From Chara braunii (lineage: Eukaryota > Streptophyta > Charophyceae > Charales > Characeae), in the NCBI GenBank assembly GCA_003427395.1, contig BFEA01000049.1:1456248-1478107 (forward strand): a stretch of 21,860 bases of DNA, in the 5' to 3' direction. Position numbers and translations under genes: made by a program. The stretch's first letter is position 1, and the number at the start of each line of letters is the position of its first letter. Positions 16,149 to 21,860 of this stretch are shown one piece after another. The notes below the pieces were generated by a model, which saw only the letters and a list, made by a program, of their open reading frames with translations, was not told the DNA's origin and searched no databases.

Positions 16149-17462
16149 CTCATCCTCACCGCGGACATCTTGTCTGCCGGGGCGTTTCCTCCCCCTGGCC
16201 TTTTCCCACTCTTCCCCTTTTTCTGTCATCACAGGTGCCCAACGGGGAGACTGTTGCAAGTGGGATTCCAAGGTTTTGGGAGGGGTCCAGGTTTCTGGTG
16301 GTTTAGTGTCCTATCGTGGTTCTCCCTGGCCGTCCCATGTCCAGCCCACCACCCCGCCTTGTCCTGGCTCATCGATGAAGACCCATCCTTCATGGCCCGG
16401 GTCAACTGTCCGCCACCGAGTGTCTACGAAAGGATCTTGTTGCAAGTGCCCTGTGGGTTTGGCTGCTCGGGAGCTCGGGAGGGGTGACGGGCACACACCG
16501 TGCTTGTGTACAAATGCCCATAGGCCTGGCATTTAAAGCACCAGGGCCTTAGCTTGTGGGCAGTGTGAATACGATACATCTTCCCCCCTATGCAGAATGG
16601 GATTATATCAGTAAAGATCTGCCCCTCGGCTAGCCTTCTGGCTAGCATGAGGTAGTCGTCTCTTCGTGGAACACGCGGTGGGAGGGGGTCGATGAAGTTG
16701 ACAACATCGAACTTTTATGCAAAATCCTGTATGAACGCAGCTTGGATCTTGATCGGAATGTGCCTAAACTCCACCCAGAAGTATTCTCTCATCAGTTGCT
16801 CCCTCCTCTCCTCCGGCGGCTGTTGTTTCGGGGGGGGCCAAGGTCAAATCCGGACCTCCAAGCCTCCGCAGCGGATCGATCTCCATCCGTCTATTGTTTC
16901 TTATCTGTGTCATACATGCAGATGACCGTAATAACGGATGATGAGATTGGCTGTATTAGAAAGAACTCGTGAGCGCCTTCAAGAGATCCCTTGAAGGCGC
17001 CCAGACGTTCTCTAATCCAACCAACCTTATCACTCGTAGATTTGAAAGCTGTGTCATCATGAAATGCCCAGTTACTAGCGTGGGGTGTAAACAGCTCATC
17101 CCGCGTTCTCACTGTTTCACCGGGGAGGGCTTTAACTACGGTGGATCGTCCACCTTGGTGTAGGATTCTTTTTTTCGAGGCCGAGAGGAGCTGGGTCAGA
17201 AAGAATGCTCCCACAGTCGTTACATTTTCAACGGTATTTTCCATTCTTCCTTTTGTCCCCCTTCTTCTCCTTCTTTCGTTCGTTGTATTGATATTGCTTC
17301 ATCTGAAAAGGGTTTTTTGACTCTTTCTGCCCATGATTTGGGAGCGGTCTCGGAAGCTCCCTGCGCCCCCACTCGGCCGGCCTGGCTCCTTGACTCACCG
17401 CTTCCCACCTGCCTGTTGCAATACAAACGACTTTTGGCGAGGGTCACATTGGAATTCTCCAC
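16146..17462 (-). pseudogene. LINE ORF1-like protein remnant
   Basis: ORF1 proteins of plant-type LINEs bind element RNA. Reading leftward: an N-terminal part (17462-17220) with S-W-A-E-R-V and a charged tail; a second frame (17244-16891) with G-W-I-R-E-R-L-G-A-F and a hydrophobic strand ending F-F-L-I-Q-P-I-S-S-S-V-I-T-V-I; then (16800-16650) Y-F-W-V-E-F-R-H-I-P-I-K-I-Q with a stop; then L-A-R-R-L-A-E-G-Q-I-F-T-D and the knuckle W-C-F-K-C-Q-A-Y-G-H (16514-16543) followed by a Cys after six residues. A basic tail in yet another frame (16300-16150) includes R-G-R-K-R. The order, RNA-binding-like domain then CCHC knuckle, fits plant LINE ORF1. Several stops and shifts make it a pseudogene. A non-LINE gag-like origin is possible. 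Confidence 0.55.
16973..17000. repeat. Perfect 11-bp inverted repeat
   Basis: GCGCCTTCAAG (16973-16983) and CTTGAAGGCGC (16990-17000) with a 6-base loop lie inside the ORF1-like remnant, where they encode G-A-F-K-G-S-L-E-G-A. Probably a by-product of coding sequence, though a hairpin in the RNA is possible. Confidence 0.85.
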
Positions 17463-17740
17463 AGAATCGAAGATAAAAAGAAAAATAACAGAATCACACC
17501 TTTAAACCCCTTTAGCCCCTTTAAAACCAATTTATACCCCTCCCCCCCCTCTTGAAAGCCAACTCACAAAAAAGAAATGAGCCTGGATTTGGGGTTCTCT
17601 AAGAGAGCCTAAAAAAAAAAAAAAACGAAAAAAAGTTCTTTTTTTTGGCTTTTTTTGCATGTCCGGGTACCCCGGGCGTCGCGCCTGGTTGCCCGCCCGG
17701 ACAGGACCGGACAGGCGTGAGAATCTTCCTATCAAAAAAC
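17463..17740. other. A/T-rich region with GC-rich island
   Basis: C-rich and A-rich homopolymers surround a GC-rich stretch (17659-17715) with a 7-bp inverted repeat (GTCCGGG/CCCGGAC). No gene is seen. It may include the 5' untranslated end of the minus-strand LINE. Confidence 0.4.
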
Positions 17741-17830
17741 AGAAAAAAAAAAAGAAACCACCCAACCACTTAAAGGAGTCACGTAGGCCTCACTCCTTAC
17801 AGTGGTTGAGTGGTTTCTTTTTTTTTCTTT
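17741..17830. repeat. Foldback (MITE- or precursor-like hairpin)
   Basis: AAGAAACCACCCAACCACT (from 17752) pairs with AGTGGTTGAGTGGTTTCTT (to 17819) with one mismatch. After a three-base bulge, AGGAGT pairs with ACTCCT, leaving a 12-base loop. Flanking A and T runs extend the stem by roughly ten more pairs. No clear target-site duplication was seen. Confidence 0.75.
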
Positions 17831-18300
17831 TACTTCTTTTTACCCCTCAAAAGACCCCACCCAACCATCCTCTTGACAATTTCCTTGGCGCACCCCTGCC
17901 CCCTCTGTCCTACCCTCGTGTTAACCACCCAAGACCATCACCCATCACCATCCCTGGCACGGTGACCAGACAGCTGCAGCAAGCGCAGGCTGAGCAGGAA
18001 CCACTGCTCAACCCTGGTTGAAGCAGAGTCTGGCACAAACACGTTGTACGGGTACTTCGTGAGATAGATATGAATACTGCAGACCTTCATGAGGAGGTCC
18101 CCGCAGTGTCCCCGAAACTAGACCCGAGTGCACCTAGTAAATTCTTTAGCATGCACTTTTCACCAGTAGTATAGTATCTAATGGCCTGACCCTGACCCAG
18201 GTCTAACCTGTGACATGCCAGGGACAAACCGAAGACATCCCATCTTGGTTTAGTAGTACTTAGTACCCTACCGAGAGCTAGTTCGTCGTCAGCCTAAGTT
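17831..18300. other. No recognisable gene
   Basis: Mixed sequence with short open frames only. I see no RNA gene or conserved domain here. It ends at the start of a tandem duplication at 18301. Confidence 0.5.
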
Positions 18301-18392
18301 AAGGAGGAGGAAATAGAGTATAAGAAAGACTCCTTGCTAGACTGGTAAGGAGGAGGAAATAGAGTATAAGAAAGACTCCTGGCTAGACTGGT
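18301..18392 (+). repeat. 46-bp tandem duplication
   Basis: Units 18301-18346 and 18347-18392 differ at one base (CTCCTTGC versus CTCCTGGC). Each begins AAGGAGGAGG and ends CTAGACTGGT. The second runs directly into the tRNA-like segment. Confidence 0.95.
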
Positions 18393-18656
18393 AATTGGTT
18401 GTTAAGAGTCCTGGACTGGAATTCAAGGTACTTGTCCAGCCCACGAGTTCGATCCGGTTGCTGCCAACCGCCACGACATATCAAAGTGCAAAATTGTCGC
18501 CAGGCTGAATGGCAGTTTCTTCAATCGTGCTATGTCACCGAGGTAGAAACCCCAGGACACTCCTCAGCCACCATTTCTGTATATCCTGTGCGATCCCGAA
18601 ACCCTCCAAGGGTCACACACTCGTGGGTATCTCGTAATGCGTCATCATAAAAAAAC
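18383..18656 (+). mobile_element. tRNA-like SINE candidate
   Basis: GAGTTCGATCC at 18445-18455 is a perfect RNA polymerase III B box. About 45 bases upstream is an A-box-like TTGGTTGTTAAG (18395-18406). The stretch between (AGTCCTGGACTGGAATTC) resembles the anticodon arm of a Ser- or Leu-type tRNA, but the acceptor stem does not pair well, so it is not a working tRNA. A non-tRNA body follows and ends in a short A run (18649-18655). SINEs have this head-body-tail order. A tRNA pseudogene is the alternative. Confidence 0.4.
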
Positions 18657-19296
18657 AAGCGGTAAAGTTTCCCCTGTTCCATTGTTATGGTATCGCCTAC
18701 GCGCCCTCCATATATATATACTGATTTGCACATCCCACAACAGGCTAGATAAGGACAGGGGGGGTTCAAAATGCAAAGCAGGATTACTTACGGGCATCGC
18801 TCCACTACTCGACATCCTACATGCGTTTGGACGCTGTCTGGAACAGGCGCATTCGGACAAGTCCAACGTTTTGCATGTATGAGGATGGTTGTGAGGTCCA
18901 GACGCATAAGAGTACTGCGTAGTGGAATGCCGCCCTATGTTGTGGTATCGCACTACATTTCACACATATTACATACCCAGTGTTTACCCACGCTGTCCGC
19001 GTTTCCTCATTTTCACTCTAAGTTTATTACAAGTGAGACATATTGCCTTTTTTTTCCAGTGAGACATAGGGCCTTGTGGCACCACTCACCAAATGTGCAA
19101 AAGAACAAACAAACAAACAAACAAAAAGGTCGCGTGACGCATGCATCATTGTCCGTGACAAAAAAGACAACAACAAAAAAAAGACTTGTTGGTGACACAA
19201 GAGATATGAAAGATGAAGCGGAAAAGGCTACTAAAAGCAAAACAATAAAACACACATTATTTGCCCAAACACGAAGTGTTGACATGTGTACGATCC
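18657..19296. other. Unassigned stretch
   Basis: It has a short AT run at 18711-18721 and a GTGAGACATA motif repeated at 19033 and 19060. An (ACAA)n run lies near 19107-19122. No convincing gene is present on either strand. Confidence 0.5.
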
Positions 19297-19545
19297 GTAG
19301 ATCAAGAAAAAAAAGTGAAACCCTTTTCAAAAATTGCAGATTTGACGCAGAAGGAACTTCGCCTCAGAAAGAGGAACAATAACAAGCCTCCTTCTGAAGG
19401 TGTGCTGTTTACCATATATATCTGTGGTGTTAAAATGGGAAACCCTTTTCAAAACTTTGCAGATTTGACGCACAAGGAACTTCACCTCAGAAAAAGGAAC
19501 AACAACAAGACTGCTTCTGAAGGTCTCGGTGTTTGCTGTTTTCCA
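19297..19545 (+). repeat. 123-bp-period duplication with protein-level similarity
   Basis: Two copies of about 95 bp start at 19315 and 19437. Both contain AAACCCTTTTCAAAA, GCAGATTTGACGCA, AAGGAACTTC and AACAAGAC/CCT-type stretches. They read in one open frame as A-D-L-T-Q-K-E-L-R-L-R-K-R-N-N-N-K and A-D-L-T-H-K-E-L-H-L-R-K-R-N-N-N-K. The offset is 122 at the start and 123 after a one-base indel. The frame lacks an ATG and is short (about 106 codons), so coding status is uncertain. Confidence 0.7.
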
Positions 19546-19581
19546 TTTTTTGTGGTGTTCCGCGCAGGTTGTTCAATCTGA

Positions 19582-20689
19582 AAAAATCAGAAATGAGAGG
19601 GGCAAAACTTCCAGAAGTCGCGAAGAACAAAATATTCTACGATCACCCACTAAACAAACACGTCCCAGGTTCCCACTCGTGCCCTCACGGGAGACGGGGA
19701 AGTACGGGGAGTGGCATCCCGAACTGAACCTATCCATCTTCTCTGTGGCCTGCAGCAACATACAGGGAAACTGCAAGGGTGTAGAGCAACACCCAGCTCC
19801 CTTCAGCAGCAGCCCGCCAGCTGGCAGAACAACAACAGGTACTCCGAACCAGGTGGTCCGGACCTGGTTCTGAGCAGCCATCACCTGGTACTCACGACCA
19901 GTCAGTCAGCCTGCAGAACAAGACCAAGGAATACAAAGGGCTCGGGACCGCGAATGCCTGGCATGCAGAAAGACACTAGCTCTTGGCGGCAACCCACCAC
20001 CCACAGAATAACACCAATGGGCACCCAGCCACTCACAGATTAGCAAACCCTCAGCAGATACCAACCAGCCTGCAAAATGAAACCCAGCACTTAGCCATCC
20101 ACCAGCCTAAAGAACGCCACCAGGCCATCCGGGAGCCCCTGGGCTGCAGAGAGACAGTGAGTAGACCCGAAGCCCAGCCTCACCGAGAACTGGACAGTGA
20201 AAGGCATCAGAAGCCACAGAATAAAAAACCGAAACAGATCAATCCCTGTCTGGGTGCTACTGCTCCCTGATGACTCTGTCAGCTCACTACTTCGCTTTCC
20301 CTAGCTAACACTTTCCTGTTCAGCTGATACTTTTCTATTCAGAGATTTACTGCATACAAGGGAGCGGGAGCATTAAGCTTTCTTTGTTGGTTTCAAGGGT
20401 AGCATGATGTAGCATACAAGTGGACTTGAGCCAGAGGCCTTTACAGCCTAGACATAATAAAAAAGTAACGTAGAAGAACATGAGAAATTGGGCTCTGTAG
20501 GGCCAGTGCATTTGCCTGCTCACGAACCGAACACAAGAATATAAGCCAAATGTTGGAAAAGATCTTATTACTTATCTATGTAGTGTAATCCTAGACACAG
20601 AGAGACTCGTTCCAGTGTTTCCTCCATGCAATGGCCCCTCCACTCCTTATGGAAAAGCAGCGAGACAAAAAAAAAAAAAATGCAAGTCG

Positions 20690-20690
<1 letters not shown>
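19582..20690. other. Unassigned stretch, Gln/Pro-codon-like composition
   Basis: Between 19700 and 20270 the + strand is rich in CAG, CCA and CAC and is open in short pieces, but I recognise no domain. A palindrome lies at 19846-19870 (GAACCAGGT/ACCTGGTTC). From 20280 to 20690 I see nothing beyond short A runs. Confidence 0.5.

Positions 20691-20692
<2 letters not shown>

Positions 20693-20771
<79 letters not shown>
20693..20771. repeat. (CT)n microsatellite
   Basis: About 39 CT units with a single CG interruption at about 20749, preceded by a run of 14 As (20667-20680). Confidence 0.95.
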
Positions 20772-20949
20772 TTTCCCCCTAGAACACACTCTCTTAGGCT
20801 GGAGGATACAAAAAAGCAGCAATCACCTGCTGGTTGCAGGTTGTACAGGTGGGAGAGTGCAGAGAATGGACACGAATTACGCGGCTGGCAATGCAGAATG
20901 AAGCTGCTTGTCTTCTTTTCTATCATCGTAGTTTCTTGATCTCCCTTTT

Positions 20950-21041
20950 TACATCACCTCCCCTGGGGAGGAGATTGTTATGATCGCAGCCGACACTGAC
21001 TTCAATATTGCATTACTCCAGCGCACGCTTGAGGTGATGTA
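20950..21041. repeat. 11-bp inverted repeat in the presumed 3' UTR of the bS18 gene
   Basis: TACATCACCTC (20950-20960) and GAGGTGATGTA (21031-21041) are perfect complements separated by 70 bases, with a nested CTCCCCTGGGGAG palindrome near 20958-20970. It lies 200-300 bases beyond the stop codon of the minus-strand bS18 exon. Confidence 0.8.
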
Positions 21042-21246
21042 CGGGACTCCACCGCTGTCCATGCACATAGAGAATGTTGGCAGACCGTCGACACCTCCGT
21101 CAGAGCTGTTCTCCCCTCCGTCAGAGCTGCATGGTTTCTGATTTCTTGTAAGCGACCAAGTGCGGCTTTAGACAGAGGTCAGTGAGAGAGGCACGCATCC
21201 GTGAGCGAAAAAACTCCAAACGGTGTGAACTGTCTTCGTGAGTTCT

Positions 21247-21396
21247 TTAATCATGATCATGACCCATTTCATGTCGTTCGGGCCTGGCAAGGCGGAAGGG
21301 TGGCCCATCCAGTATTTGGAAAGGCATGAGACCCAGCGCCCTCGATGTCTTGATCTCTCGAACTATCTTCCGTTGAACCTTTGCGCGCAATTTGAA
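21247..21396 (-). CDS. Mitochondrial-type ribosomal protein bS18, last coding exon
   Basis: bS18 is a small-subunit ribosomal protein. The exon encodes 49 residues and ends at TAA (21247-21249). Its core R-A-K-V-Q-R-K-I-V-R-E-I-K-T-S-R-A-L-G-L-M-P-F matches the bS18 C-terminus, where A-K-x-Q-R, an A/E-I-K-x-x-R helix and L-x-L-x-P-F/Y are conserved. The E-I-K-T-x-R-A-x-G-L-M-P-F form is what I know from plant mitochondrial bS18, and the ~26-residue charged tail (ending G-H-D-H-D) also fits an organelle-targeted nuclear gene. A 3' splice site is expected at CGAGACAG|TTC (exon starting at 21396, phase 0); the ~150 bases before it on the minus strand are pyrimidine-rich and have no AG. Upstream exons, including any transit peptide, lie beyond the right edge. 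Confidence 0.78.
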   Translation of the reverse strand, partial: FKLRAKVQRKIVREIKTSRALGLMPFQILDGPPFRLARPERHEMGHDHD

Positions 21397-21860
21397 CTGT
21401 CTCGGTTCCAAGGAGATTTGTAGAGAAAATGCACAGAACACAGGGAGAACACAACGAGCAACAGAGAGGATACCAGAGGGGAGGAGGCAGCAGAGGCAGC
21501 AAGAACAGGAGGCAGATACGAAGGAGACAAAGAGTAGGTATTGCAATCAGACTCGTTTTCAAACACACTTTTCATGCATGTAAACAGCAACGCAGCATAC
21601 TGGCGACATGCGTCCACTCAAAACTCAGAGATATGGCTTTCAGATACGAGTTCACTCTCAATTGGCTATGGCAACTTCAGGGCCCAAACATCTCACTGTT
21701 CACATACACTGGATCACCCTGGATATCCCACACGCATCACTCTAACACTCGANCACACACACACACTCACTACTAACTACAGCTATGGCAGCTGTCGCTG
21801 CATCTACCCTATCGCTATGCTAACTCCCTCTCTCTAGCCCACTGCGTCCTCCGGGCTCAT
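21397..21860 (-). other. Presumed intron of the bS18 gene, to window end
   Basis: On the minus strand 21400-21548 is a long pyrimidine-rich, AG-free tract leading to the predicted acceptor. The rest (21550-21860) shows no bS18 N-terminal sequence and contains a CA run near 21752-21766, so it is read as intron. Confidence 0.5.

Noticed and set aside
18395-18470. Functional tRNA-Ser/Leu gene
   Set aside because: The B box is perfect but acceptor and D-arm pairing fail, and a non-tRNA body and A tail follow.
20568-20939. Arg/Glu or Leu/Ser dipeptide-repeat frames
   Set aside because: All come from the (CT)n microsatellite translated in different frames.

Overview
The window looks like nuclear DNA from a streptophyte (plant or charophyte) lineage. 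It has a very large Ty3/gypsy-type LTR retrotransposon primed by an initiator-tRNA-Met-like site, many microsatellites, LINE and SINE debris, and one intron-containing gene end encoding a mitochondrial-type ribosomal protein bS18. The acidic/Ser-Pro-rich third ORF and the scattered single Ns remind me of Chara braunii scaffolds, but that species call is recognition only and is unproven.

Layout. 1-195: flank, ending in a 67-bp block (128-194). 196-13205: one LTR retrotransposon on the + strand, made of a 5' LTR (196-~2645), a primer-binding site, a decayed gag, a decayed protease/RT/RNase H, a still-open integrase ORF that begins with a PHD-like zinc finger, a broken third ORF (8901-11138) that overlaps the integrase stop by ATGA, and a 3' LTR (11211-13205). 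The same 67-bp block follows the 3' LTR exactly (13206-13272). 13273-14400: low-complexity DNA (CT, ATCT and GA microsatellites and a CTT-rich minisatellite of four units). 14466-14963: a possible small Gly/Pro/Ser-rich gene with one internal TGA. 15246-17462: minus-strand LINE ORF1 remnant with a CCHC-like knuckle, AT-linked tandem repeats and a T36 tract that could be its poly(A) tail. 17740-17840: a strong foldback. 18301-18656: a 46-bp tandem duplication followed by a tRNA-like SINE candidate. 19300-19545: a 123-bp duplication. 19580-20940: mostly unassigned, with a long CT microsatellite. 21247-21396 (minus): the last coding exon of a bS18 gene, whose remaining exons lie beyond the right edge.

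How it fits together. The retroelement once had the usual Gag, then protease-RT-RNase H-integrase order, with two unusual additions: a PHD-like module upstream of the integrase zinc-binding domain, and a ~745-codon ORF after integrase. It is now defective: there are nine premature stops in the protease-RT-RNase H frame, the first RT catalytic Asp is His, the gag knuckle is frameshifted, and the 5' LTR has lost its terminal bases. The two LTRs differ by roughly 6% in the first 250 bp, mostly transitions, so the insertion is not recent. The only part I read as a functional host gene is the bS18 exon.
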